A stretch of DNA of 8,120 nt from Flavobacteriales bacterium (GCA_024640205.1 JAHEFL010000054.1:1-8120); one strand, 5' to 3'; counted from the stretch's first letter, positions 1 to 7,013 are shown. The notes: a model not told the origin generated them from the letters alone. Translations and numbers: made by a program.

Positions 1-858
1 TTACGGTCGGACCCGGATGTGGAGGTACTGGCCACATCCAGGGGACCCGATCGAACCCCGGCCTCAGGGGAGGATCCCGGTGCTTATATCTATCGGTCCA
101 TGGACATTACAGTACAGGAGGAGGTCGATACCGTGTTTGATGATCTGTGCCCTGAAGTCGTTATCCATACGGCGGCGTTGACGAACGTGGATACCTGTGA
201 ATTGGATCCGGAAACTTGCCGTTTACAGAACGTCACTGCGACGGGATACCTCTTGCAGGCCGCCCTCCGGCATGATGCCCATTTCATCCACCTGAGCACG
301 GATTTCGTGTTCGACGGGAGATCGGGACCATACAGGGAGGAGGATGCTCCCTCGCCCCTGAGCCAGTATGGCCAGAGCAAATTGGACAGTGAAAGGCTGG
401 TGATGGGATCGGGTTTGTCCAAGTGGGCCATCGCACGCACCATTATCGTGTACGGTGTGGCCGAGGGCCTGTCCCGATCGAATGTGGTCCTCTGGGCTAA
501 GAATGCCCTGGAGAATGGGGACCCCATACGGGTGGTCGACGATCAATGGCGAATGCCAACACTGGCCGAGGATCTCGCGGATGGTTGCATCCGGATCGCA
601 AAACAAGGCGCAACCGGGATATATCACCTCAGTGGTCCGGAAGGTATGAGCATTCTGGAACTCGTTCATCGTGTCGGGGATCATTTCGGGTTGGATACCT
701 CCGTGATCACCGCCATCAAGAGCGACAGCCTCGGGCAGCCTGCAAAAAGGCCGCCCCGGACCGGGTTCATCCTGGACAAAGCACGGCGGGATCTTGGTTA
801 TGAACCGAGGGGTCTCAGCGCCGGATTGAACGTGCTGCAACAGCAATTGGTTGAATAG
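1..858 (+). CDS. RmlD-like sugar-nucleotide dehydrogenase/reductase, 5' partial
   Basis: This is the C-terminal part of an extended short-chain dehydrogenase of the RmlD (dTDP-4-dehydrorhamnose reductase) type. The family reduces or epimerises nucleotide-linked sugars in the cytoplasm using NAD(P)H. The frame is open from base 1, so the N-terminal glycine-rich nucleotide-binding loop must lie before the window; the GTG at 19 is probably internal. Visible motifs in order: IHTAALTNVD (typical after the fourth strand), the catalytic-region STD (bases 295-303), and the Y-x3-K pair in YGQSK (Tyr at 367-369, Lys at 379-381). The C-terminal half has the usual substrate-domain pattern (RTIIVYG, a WRMPT-like segment, GIYHLSG). 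The family call is firm. The exact substrate is not visible: it could be a true rhamnose-pathway enzyme or one of the many RmlD paralogues. It ends 83 bases before the next gene, with no clear terminator between. Confidence 0.82.
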   Translation, partial: LRSDPDVEVLATSRGPDRTPASGEDPGAYIYRSMDITVQEEVDTVFDDLCPEVVIHTAALTNVDTCELDPETCRLQNVTATGYLLQAALRHDAHFIHLSTDFVFDGRSGPYREEDAPSPLSQYGQSKLDSERLVMGSGLSKWAIARTIIVYGVAEGLSRSNVVLWAKNALENGDPIRVVDDQWRMPTLAEDLADGCIRIAKQGATGIYHLSGPEGMSILELVHRVGDHFGLDTSVITAIKSDSLGQPAKRPPRTGFILDKARRDLGYEPRGLSAGLNVLQQQLVE

Positions 859-941
859 CCGTAAGGGCCTTGATATGCCGGTGCGGTGATGGGATGTTTC
901 CTTTTTCGCAATGCTATCTTGGGCGGCTTCAATAGGAACAC

Positions 942-2621
942 ATGGCACTAAAACAGAACGAGGCCTGGGGTACCAGGGTAGGCTTGATCCTTGCCATGGC
1001 GGGGAATGCTGTCGGTCTGGGTAATTTCCTCCGGTTCCCTGTGCAGGCCGTGAACAACGGGGGAGGTGCCTTCATCATTCCGTACCTGGTCTGTTTCCTG
1101 TTGATGGGGATCCCCCTTTTGTGGATCGAATGGAGCATGGGTCGCTATGGTGGACGCTCCGGTAACCACAGCACGCCCTTCATTCTGGATAACATGACCA
1201 AGAAGGCCTTCTGGAAGTACTTCGGTGTGTTCGGGATCTTTACCAACGTTGCCGTGGCGGCCTACTACTGCTACATCGAGAGTTGGACCATGAGCTATGT
1301 GTGGCACAGCCTTCGGGGAACCTTCGATGGCTTGAGCCAATCCGAGGTAGCCCAGTTCTTCATCAATTATGTGGATGTGGCCCATAGTATGACGGGGATC
1401 CCCTATGAGGCCGTGGTCTTTTACGTGCTGTGTCTCGCACTCAATACGTTCATCCTTTCGCGGGGTCTGCGTGGCGTTGAGCGGGCGGCACAGATCGGAA
1501 TGCCCTTGTTGGTATTGTTCGGGATATTCCTCGCTTTGCGTGGCCTGACGTTGGGTACGAGCGGGGCCTCTGAGGAAGTGCCGGGCGCCAGTGCATGGGA
1601 CGGTATCAATTTCCTTTGGACGCCGCAATTCGACAGCTTGAGCAACCCGAAAGTATGGCTAGCCGCTGCCGGTCAGATCTTCTTCACATTGAGCGTGGGT
1701 ATGGGGACGATCCATTGTTACGCGGCCTATGTGCGGAGCAAGGATGACATTGCACTGAACGCGGTCAGTGCAGGCTTCACGAACGAGTTCGTGGAAGTGG
1801 TGCTCGGCAGTTTGATCGTGATACCTATCGCTGCCGGCTACCTCGGTCTGGATTGGGTAAAGGAGAATGCCGGCTTCGGAATGGCCTTTCAGACCATGCC
1901 CTACCTGTTCGAGAAATGGGGCCCGATCCTCAGTGCATTGGCCGGTGTCATGTGGTTCGGTCTCCTCTTTTTTGCGGGGATCACGAGCAGTCTGGCCATG
2001 GGAACACCATGGATGGGTTTCATGCGGGACGAGTTCGGTTGGAACAGGAACAAGGGAGCCCTCACGTTCGGCCTGCTCGTTCTGGCTTTGGGACTGCCGA
2101 CCGTTTTCTTCTACCAATACGGTGTCTTCGATGAATATGATTACTGGGCCGGCACAGTAAGCCTTGTTGTGTTCGCGTTGGCGGAAACGATCCTGTTCTC
2201 CTGGATATTCGGTATTGACAAGGGCTGGGCTGAATTGAACGAAGGGGCGGACATCCGTCCTCCGCGGGTGTACAAGTTCATTATCAAGTACATCACACCC
2301 TTGCTGCTGTCATTCGTATTTCTTGGATCGCTGTTCACGCCGCTTGGTAATGAATGGCAGGACGCGTTCGTATCCCTTTTCGCCGGGCGGGGTTGGCAAT
2401 TGGATGATTCCTCCTTGGTGCAAATGGTCGCCAACAGTGGCCTGAACAAGCAGATCGCTTCCGCGACCGACCCCGATACCATCGCTGCGTTGAAGGACCG
2501 TAAATTCTTCGTGAACATGACGAGACTCCTGCTCTCCCTGACGTTCGTCGCGCTATGCGGCATGGTTTATCTTGCAGGTATCCGTCGTTCACGCGTGGCC
2601 GATCAAACCGCTAAAGCATGA
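942..2621 (+). CDS. LeuT-like sodium-dependent amino-acid transporter (NSS family)
   Basis: This 559-residue inner-membrane protein belongs to the neurotransmitter:sodium symporter family (SNF/NSS) and should import amino acids with Na+. It has about 12 hydrophobic segments. The N-terminus lines up residue for residue (offset +1) with my recollection of Aquifex LeuT, which supports the ATG at 942. TM1 carries the unwound GNAVGLGNFLRFP motif (residues 21-33; Arg31 is the gating Arg). TM3 has Tyr108-Tyr109. TM6 has QIFFTLSVGMG with Phe248, Thr249 and Ser251. Asn281 and Thr348/Ser349 match sodium ligands. Glu285 matches LeuT Glu290, the residue associated with chloride-independent transport. Two pocket positions differ from LeuT (Met254 and Met353). 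The segment between TM11 and TM12 (about 466-520) is longer than in LeuT. The stop overlaps the ATG of a small membrane protein, which suggests a two-part transporter. The substrate cannot be read from sequence. Confidence 0.95.
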   Translation: MALKQNEAWGTRVGLILAMAGNAVGLGNFLRFPVQAVNNGGGAFIIPYLVCFLLMGIPLLWIEWSMGRYGGRSGNHSTPFILDNMTKKAFWKYFGVFGIFTNVAVAAYYCYIESWTMSYVWHSLRGTFDGLSQSEVAQFFINYVDVAHSMTGIPYEAVVFYVLCLALNTFILSRGLRGVERAAQIGMPLLVLFGIFLALRGLTLGTSGASEEVPGASAWDGINFLWTPQFDSLSNPKVWLAAAGQIFFTLSVGMGTIHCYAAYVRSKDDIALNAVSAGFTNEFVEVVLGSLIVIPIAAGYLGLDWVKENAGFGMAFQTMPYLFEKWGPILSALAGVMWFGLLFFAGITSSLAMGTPWMGFMRDEFGWNRNKGALTFGLLVLALGLPTVFFYQYGVFDEYDYWAGTVSLVVFALAETILFSWIFGIDKGWAELNEGADIRPPRVYKFIIKYITPLLLSFVFLGSLFTPLGNEWQDAFVSLFAGRGWQLDDSSLVQMVANSGLNKQIASATDPDTIAALKDRKFFVNMTRLLLSLTFVALCGMVYLAGIRRSRVADQTAKA

Positions 2622-2761
2622 ATACCAGCGCCCTGATCCTGATGGTATGTGTCCAACTCACAGTGATGGGTTGCGTGGCCTACTTCTATTTCCGGGTGCT
2701 TACGACCCCACCGAAGGCGGAGCCCGACAGCTACTCGGATAACGACGACGAGCCGCGCTGA
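2618..2761 (+). CDS. Small single-helix membrane protein, MetS-like transporter subunit
   Basis: This 47-residue ORF starts at an ATG that overlaps the transporter's TGA (ATGA), so the two are almost certainly translationally coupled. Residues 4-28 are one hydrophobic helix (starting SALILMVCVQ and ending at Phe25/Arg26). The tail is short, proline-rich and acidic (TTPPKAEPDSY, then DNDDE). This architecture and position match the MetS-type small subunits found next to NSS-family transporters; Corynebacterium MetP needs MetS for methionine/alanine uptake. The match is by size, topology and location, not an alignment I could run. The coupling, the membrane helix and the hydrophilic tail argue that it is real rather than a chance ORF. 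It is easily missed by annotation because of its length. Confidence 0.72.
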   Translation: MNTSALILMVCVQLTVMGCVAYFYFRVLTTPPKAEPDSYSDNDDEPR

Positions 2762-2794
2762 GCGACTTGGCGCCATCCGATATTTTGATAGGGT

Positions 2795-3748
2795 ATGCGT
2801 CAGCGTCCGTTGAAGCCCTTGCGGCAGCAGATCAATGATCTGCTGCATTTACACACTGGTGAGCGCCGGGGCTTCCTGCTGATGATGGCATTGCTCATCC
2901 TGCTGTCAGGCTGGGTCGTATTGGAACAATGGATCTTCGCACCGGCACGAACGGATCTCGAACCCATCCGTGCGCGGATGGAGGCCTGGGTCGCTGAGCG
3001 ACGAGCTGCCGAGGCCAGGGATCGAACGGAGCATGAACCGTTCCCCTTTGACCCGAATACGATCGAAAGGAAGGAGTGGATCGACCTTGGATTCACCGAT
3101 CGCCAAGTGGATGGTATCGAACGGTACATGTCCAAGGGCGGTCGCTTCAGGGTGAAACGCGATCTGGCCAAATTGTACAGTATCAGGCCTGGGCAGTATG
3201 AACGACTGGAACCGTTCATCCTATTGCCGGACAGCGTTCCGCGGAGAACCTATAGGCAGAAGGAAAGATACCCACGTGGCGATGGAACGAAGATGGAGCA
3301 ATGGCCGAGCAGGACCGCTGATCACCGTGATCTTTCCCCAACCCGTCGTGTGGAGGTGAATTCGGCGGATAGTGCGGAACTGGTCGCGCTTTCAGGGATC
3401 GGACCTTCATTCGCCAAGGGGATCCTGAAATACCGGGAAAGCTTGGGCGGTTATGTCTCGCTCGATCAATTGGCCGAGGTGTATGTCCTTCAGGACAAGC
3501 CCGATGCCGTTCAGCGATTGAAGGATCTGCTGGTGGTCGATACGCTGGCCATAAGAAAGATCCCGGTCAATACCTGCACCGTAGAGGAGCTGGCGGCGCA
3601 TCCCTACGTTCGTTGGAAGCTCGCGAAGCCGCTGGTTGCCTTTCGGCAGCAGCATGGACCGTTCCAGCGTGTGGAGGACATACGCGGCTGTGTACTCGTG
3701 AACGAGGAGGTGTTCCGTAAACTTGCTCCCTACCTGAGCGTGGAGTGA
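2795..3748 (+). CDS. Membrane-anchored triple helix-hairpin-helix protein (ComEA-like domains)
   Basis: This is a 317-residue protein. A basic N-terminus is followed by one transmembrane segment (about 25-47), a charged Arg/Glu-rich linker (50-80), and three related helix-hairpin-helix (HhH) units: about 82-144 (starts FPFDPNT), 185-248 (VEVNSADSAEL, with the canonical hairpin LSGIGPSFAKGI at 199-210) and 255-317 (IPVNTCTVEEL). Each unit opens with a PN/VN turn and later carries a GGxF/Y or GPF turn plus an L-x-x-V/L segment. The middle unit is the most ComEA-like. HhH units bind DNA backbone non-specifically, and ComEA is the DNA receptor of natural transformation, but here the role is unproven. 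Positive-inside logic would put the HhH part in the periplasm. It begins 33 bases after the small transporter subunit, and its stop overlaps the apt start. Similar proteins are common and uncharacterised in Bacteroidota. Confidence 0.85.
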   Translation: MRQRPLKPLRQQINDLLHLHTGERRGFLLMMALLILLSGWVVLEQWIFAPARTDLEPIRARMEAWVAERRAAEARDRTEHEPFPFDPNTIERKEWIDLGFTDRQVDGIERYMSKGGRFRVKRDLAKLYSIRPGQYERLEPFILLPDSVPRRTYRQKERYPRGDGTKMEQWPSRTADHRDLSPTRRVEVNSADSAELVALSGIGPSFAKGILKYRESLGGYVSLDQLAEVYVLQDKPDAVQRLKDLLVVDTLAIRKIPVNTCTVEELAAHPYVRWKLAKPLVAFRQQHGPFQRVEDIRGCVLVNEEVFRKLAPYLSVE

Positions 3749-4278
3749 CTACCCTGAAGACCCGATTGGAGAATGCGATCCGCGATGTGCCGGATTTCCC
3801 CAAGCCCGGTATTCTGTTCCGCGATATCACGCCAGTGTTGGAGGATCCGGCCCTTTGCCAGGCCATCACGAGTGGATTCCAGGAACAACTGAAGGACCTG
3901 TCGGTCGATGCGATCGCAGGCATTGAAAGCCGTGGGTTCCTCTTTGGTGTACCCCTCGCACTTGCGATGGGCGTGCCGTTCATCACGGTAAGAAAGAAGG
4001 GGAAATTGCCGTGGCGGACGGTGACCTATAAGTACGATCTGGAGTACGGTAGTGCCGAGGTTGAAATGCATGTGGATAGCGTCAGACCCGGTATGCGCGT
4101 GCTGGTCCACGATGACCTTCTTGCCACAGGTGGAACGGCTGCCGCTGCTGCTGAACTCGTGCGCATGCAGGGTGGTACATTGGCGGGCTTTTCCTTCCTG
4201 ATAGAACTGTCGTTCCTGAAAGGGAATGAACGACTTGAACGATACGACTCCCGTATTGTCACCCTATTGACCTACTGA
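3745..4278 (+). CDS. apt: Adenine phosphoribosyltransferase
   Basis: This cytoplasmic purine-salvage enzyme converts adenine and PRPP to AMP and pyrophosphate. At 177 residues it has the usual family length. The N-terminal IRDVPDFPKPGILFRDITP (12-30) is diagnostic for bacterial Apt. It is followed by GIESRGFLFG (59-68), the flexible-loop region RKKGKLPW (83-90) and the PRPP-binding motif VLVHDDLLATGGT (119-131). The start is the GTG at 3745, which overlaps the upstream TGA as GTGA. The protein then begins directly at the conserved N-terminal region, and no better ATG lies upstream in frame. The overlap implies translational coupling to the HhH gene. Only three bases separate its stop from the next ATG, so all three genes look like one transcript, although their functions are not obviously linked. 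Confidence 0.96.
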   Translation: MTTLKTRLENAIRDVPDFPKPGILFRDITPVLEDPALCQAITSGFQEQLKDLSVDAIAGIESRGFLFGVPLALAMGVPFITVRKKGKLPWRTVTYKYDLEYGSAEVEMHVDSVRPGMRVLVHDDLLATGGTAAAAAELVRMQGGTLAGFSFLIELSFLKGNERLERYDSRIVTLLTY

Positions 4279-4281
4279 ACC

Positions 4282-5427
4282 ATGGAATTCGTAGTTTCCG
4301 AAAGTCGATCAATGATCGCACAGGCCGTTCGCGATCTGTGCGAGCGCGAGTTGAGGCCTCACGTCATGGATTGGGATGAATCCCAGCGATTCCCGATCGA
4401 ACTATTCAAGGACCACTTCGGTCCTTCGGGCATGCTCGGGGTTCTGGTCCCCGAAGAGTTCGGCGGTGCTGGCCTTGGGTATTTCGAATATGTGGACACC
4501 ATTGTGGAGGTCGCGAGGATCTGTGGCAGTGTTGGATTAAGCGTAGCCGCGCATAACAGCTTGTGCACGGGGCATATACTCCAGTTCGCTAACGAGGATC
4601 AGAAACGGAAGTGGCTTCCGGAACTGGCCAGCGGTCGATGGCTCGGGGCATGGGCGCTGACCGAACCCAATACGGGTAGCGATGCCATGCGCATGAAATG
4701 CACGGCTCGAAAGGAGGGTAGCGACTGGATCCTGAACGGCACCAAGTGCTGGATCACCCATGGGGTCAGTGGCGACTTGGTGGTGGCCATTGTCCGGACC
4801 GGTGAACTGCTTGATAGCCGTGGAATGACCGCTTTCGTCATTGAGCGAGGTACCAAGGGCTTGAAAGCGGGTAAGAAGGAGAACAAGCTGGGTATGAGGG
4901 CCAGCGAGACCGCGGAGGTGATCTTTGATGAATGTCGCGTGCCCGAAGGGAACATCCTTGGCCAGGTAGGTGAAGGATTCCAGCAGGCCATGAAGGTGCT
5001 GGATGGTGGCCGGATAAGTATCGCTGCGCTTTCCCTGGGGATCGCCAAAGGAGCCTATGACGCCAGCGTGAAGTATGCCAAGGAGCGCGAGCAGTTCGGG
5101 GAGCCTATCGCCAATTTCCAGGCCATCGCGTTCAAGCTGGCGGACATGGCCACACGGATCGAAGCGGCGGAGCTGTTGACCATGCAGGCCGCGGATCTCA
5201 AGAACAGGGGTAGGAAGATGACCAAGGAAAGTGCGATGGCCAAGTATTATGCGAGCGAGGTGGCCGTCTCTGCCAGTAATGATGCCGTTCAGATCTTCGG
5301 GGGGTACGGGTACACCAAGGATTTCCCGGTGGAGAAGTTCTACAGGGACAGCAAGTTATGCACCATCGGAGAGGGGACCAGCGAGATCCAGAAGCTCGTC
5401 ATCAGTCGCAATGTGCTGAAGGCTTGA
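4282..5427 (+). CDS. Acyl-CoA dehydrogenase, short-chain/butyryl-CoA type
   Basis: This FAD-dependent enzyme introduces the alpha,beta double bond into acyl-CoA in fatty-acid or branched-chain amino-acid breakdown and passes electrons to ETF. At 381 residues it has the standard length. The helical N-terminal domain is followed by the first family signature (AWALTEPNTGSDA, 123-135), the flavin-contact stretch WITHG (157-161) and the second signature (QIFGGYGYTKDFPVEKFYRD, 337-356). The predicted catalytic base is Glu364 in IGEGTSEIQ. Glu at this position groups it with short- and medium-chain and glutaryl-type enzymes rather than isovaleryl or long-chain ones. It starts three bases after apt. 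No partner beta-oxidation or ETF genes are in the window, so the chain length and pathway are inferred from family resemblance only. Confidence 0.94.
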   Translation: MEFVVSESRSMIAQAVRDLCERELRPHVMDWDESQRFPIELFKDHFGPSGMLGVLVPEEFGGAGLGYFEYVDTIVEVARICGSVGLSVAAHNSLCTGHILQFANEDQKRKWLPELASGRWLGAWALTEPNTGSDAMRMKCTARKEGSDWILNGTKCWITHGVSGDLVVAIVRTGELLDSRGMTAFVIERGTKGLKAGKKENKLGMRASETAEVIFDECRVPEGNILGQVGEGFQQAMKVLDGGRISIAALSLGIAKGAYDASVKYAKEREQFGEPIANFQAIAFKLADMATRIEAAELLTMQAADLKNRGRKMTKESAMAKYYASEVAVSASNDAVQIFGGYGYTKDFPVEKFYRDSKLCTIGEGTSEIQKLVISRNVLKA

Positions 5428-5471
5428 TCGACCGACGAACGACCTCTTCGCGTGACCTTTTCATCATATCG

Positions 5472-5501
5472 TTGCAATGATCGCACATCCTTCTATCTTT
5501 G
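5472..5501 (+). promoter_or_regulatory. Bacteroidota-type promoter of rpsU
   Basis: A TTG at 5472-5474 is followed by 19 nt and then TATCTTTG at 5494-5501. The second element is a full match to the Bacteroidota -7 consensus TAnnTTTG. Transcription would begin around 5507-5510, giving a short leader of under 20 bases before the rpsU ATG. The same 19-nt spacing occurs at the tRNA promoter in this window. Confidence 0.75.
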
Positions 5502-5525
5502 CGCCCCCGAAACCAAGAACAGAAC

Positions 5526-5717
5526 ATGCTGATCATCCCGGTCAAGGAAGGCGAAAGCATCGATAAGGTGCTGAAGAAATTCAAGAAAAAATTCGAACGT
5601 ACCGGCACCATGCGCCAGTTGCGCAGGCGCCAGGCGTTCACGAAGCCCTCGGTGGCGCGCCGCAAAGAGGTCATCCGTGCGAGTTACAAACTGCAGCTTT
5701 TGACCGAGGAGCAATAG
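5526..5717 (+). CDS. rpsU: 30S ribosomal protein S21 (bS21)
   Basis: This is a 63-residue small-subunit protein that sits near the 3' end of 16S rRNA. The sequence is typical for Bacteroidota bS21: MLIIPVKEGESIDKVLKKF at the N-terminus, then the Arg-rich RQLRRRQAFTKPSVARRKEVIRASY core (30-54). The ATG at 5526 gives the family's usual N-terminus; an upstream in-frame TTG at 5499 lies inside the promoter and is rejected. The leader (CGAAACCAAGAACAGAAC) is A-rich with no SD sequence. Residue 54 is Tyr, the position that, as I recall, contacts the anti-SD end of 16S rRNA in Flavobacterium ribosomes and helps hide it. It is a single-gene unit with its own promoter and terminator. Confidence 0.96.
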   Translation: MLIIPVKEGESIDKVLKKFKKKFERTGTMRQLRRRQAFTKPSVARRKEVIRASYKLQLLTEEQ

Positions 5718-5738
5718 GCGTTGATATTCCCTCGTTGG

Positions 5739-5773
5739 AAGGCGAAAGGTCCCTGGGACTTTTCGCCTTCTTT
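5739..5773 (+). terminator. Intrinsic terminator of rpsU
   Basis: The arms AAGGCGAAAGGTCCC (5739-5753) and GGGACTTTTCGCCTT (5755-5769) pair along their length with one G-U pair. The tip opens to a small loop around CTG. The stem is followed by CTTCTTTG. It lies 21 bases after the rpsU stop and ends 8 bases before the xerC ATG. Confidence 0.88.
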
Positions 5774-5781
5774 GCATTGGC

Positions 5782-6699
5782 ATGCTCACGGAGCGGTATC
5801 TGGATCACCTGAAGTTCGAGAAGCGGTGCAGCGATCACACCGTTGCCGCCTATGGACGAGATCTGGAACAGTTCTCGGAATTCTTGATGACGCTGGATAT
5901 CGATCAACCCGAAATGGCTACGGACAGGGCGGTCCGGGCCTGGTTGATGCAACTCATGGAAAGGGGTATGGGAGCACGCAGCGTGAACCGGAAACTCAGT
6001 TCGTTGAGGGGATTCTTCCGATTTGCGCGTATGACGGGTTCCGTGGTTTCGGAGCCCACGGCATTGATCGAGCCACCAAAGAACCCCAAGAGGCTCCCTG
6101 AATTCGTGGAGGAGTTCCGGATGGAACGGCTTTTTGAAGAGATGATCTGGCCGGATGGTTTCAAAGGCCGTTCGGAACGACTGGTCATGGAACTCCTGTA
6201 CGGCACTGGCATGCGTCTGGCGGAATTGATGGGTCTTCGGGTGAGTGATGTGGATCTTGCGTCCGGTACCGTTCGTGTGCTGGGAAAAAGGAACAAGGAA
6301 CGCCTGCTTCCCATGGCGGATCAATTGATCGACCTTATTAGAAGCTACCTCACGGAAAGGACCCTATTATTCGGGGCGCCATCCGGCTCCGGACCCCTGC
6401 TGGTCGGAGTCACGGGGCAACCACTGGCCCGTAGGAGCGTACAAAGGCTCGTGACGCATTATCTTAGTGGGGTTACCTCGCAGGAAAAACGAAGCCCGCA
6501 TGTCCTGCGACACACATTCGCCACCCATATGCTTGAGAACGGGGCCGATCTGAACGCCGTGAAGGAACTCCTCGGTCATGCTGGCTTGGCGGCCACGCAG
6601 ATATACACGCACAACACGGTTGAGAAACTGAGAAAAGTACACGCACAAGCCCATCCTCGCGGGGGGCGCGGTACGGATGTCGAACCAAATAACAGTTAG
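5782..6699 (+). CDS. xerC: Tyrosine recombinase XerC/XerD
   Basis: This 305-residue site-specific recombinase is of the size used to resolve chromosome dimers at dif before cell division. The N-terminal SAM-like core-binding domain (about 1-95) has YLDHLKFEKRCSDHTVAAYGRDL and SVNRKLSSLRGFF. The catalytic domain contains all expected residues: Arg145 (GTGMRLAEL), Lys169 (GKRNKER), His240 and Arg243 (SPHVLRHTFATHML), His266 (LLGHAGL) and nucleophile Tyr275 (ATQIYTH). It is therefore probably active. XerC and XerD are hard to tell apart by eye; I use xerC because of the conserved rpsU-xerC-hpf neighbourhood. No integration sites, phage genes or cassettes flank it, which argues for the housekeeping enzyme rather than an element integrase. 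It sits 8 bases upstream of hpf, probably in one transcript. Confidence 0.9.
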   Translation: MLTERYLDHLKFEKRCSDHTVAAYGRDLEQFSEFLMTLDIDQPEMATDRAVRAWLMQLMERGMGARSVNRKLSSLRGFFRFARMTGSVVSEPTALIEPPKNPKRLPEFVEEFRMERLFEEMIWPDGFKGRSERLVMELLYGTGMRLAELMGLRVSDVDLASGTVRVLGKRNKERLLPMADQLIDLIRSYLTERTLLFGAPSGSGPLLVGVTGQPLARRSVQRLVTHYLSGVTSQEKRSPHVLRHTFATHMLENGADLNAVKELLGHAGLAATQIYTHNTVEKLRKVHAQAHPRGGRGTDVEPNNS

Positions 6700-6707
6700 G
6701 AAGTACC

Positions 6708-7013
6708 ATGAACGTACAAGTGCAATCGATACACTTCGACGCGGATGTGAAATTGGTCGAATTCATCAAGGAGCGGCTGAACAAATTGGACCAGTTCCAT
6801 GACAAAATAATCGGTGCGGAAGTTTTCCTCCGCCTGGACCATGATGGGGCCAACAGGGAGAACAAAGTGGTGGACATCAGACTGACGGTACCGGGGAAAG
6901 AACATTTTGCGAAGCGCCAGGGCAAGACCTTTGAGGAGGCGGCCACGGCCACGGTGGAAGCGCTTCGAAGCCAGGTGGAACGTAGCAAGGACAAGGTCCG
7001 TAAGGCATCGTAA
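6708..7013 (+). CDS. hpf: Ribosome hibernation-promoting factor, short form (HPF/RaiA)
   Basis: This 101-residue protein of the HPF/RaiA (YfiA) family binds the 30S decoding channel in slow growth and silences ribosomes. The fold pattern is visible: strand 1 NVQVQSIHF, the helix LVEFIKERLNKLDQF (17-30), strands IGAEVFLRLD and NKVVDIRLTVPG, then the long basic helix from TFEEAATATVEALRSQVERS (74-93) to the end. It lacks the C-terminal dimerisation domain of long HPF, so it is the short type. The ATG follows the xerC stop by 8 bases. An AGGAAG run at 6698-6703 lies close to the start and may be incidental in a lineage that does not rely on SD pairing. A strong terminator follows the gene. Confidence 0.94.
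   Translation: MNVQVQSIHFDADVKLVEFIKERLNKLDQFHDKIIGAEVFLRLDHDGANRENKVVDIRLTVPGKEHFAKRQGKTFEEAATATVEALRSQVERSKDKVRKAS

Noticed and set aside
891..921. Possible terminator (GGGA-TGT-TTCC plus T5) and possible -7 element (TATCTTGG) before the transporter
   Set aside because: The stem is only four pairs including a G-U. The -7 candidate is one T short of consensus with no -33 partner at proper spacing.
2767..2794. Possible promoter (TATTTTG at 2781-2787) before the HhH gene
   Set aside because: It is one T short of TAnnTTTG and has no TTTG/TTG at 17-23 nt upstream. The start would fall almost on the ATG.
5499..5525. Upstream TTG start extending rpsU by nine residues
   Set aside because: The TTG is part of the -7 element TATCTTTG. 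The family N-terminus is MLIIPVKEGE, which begins at 5526.
5782..6699. Tyrosine recombinase as the integrase of a mobile element
   Set aside because: The size and motifs are Xer-like, the neighbours are conserved housekeeping genes, and no att-like repeats or cargo genes are visible next to the tRNAs.
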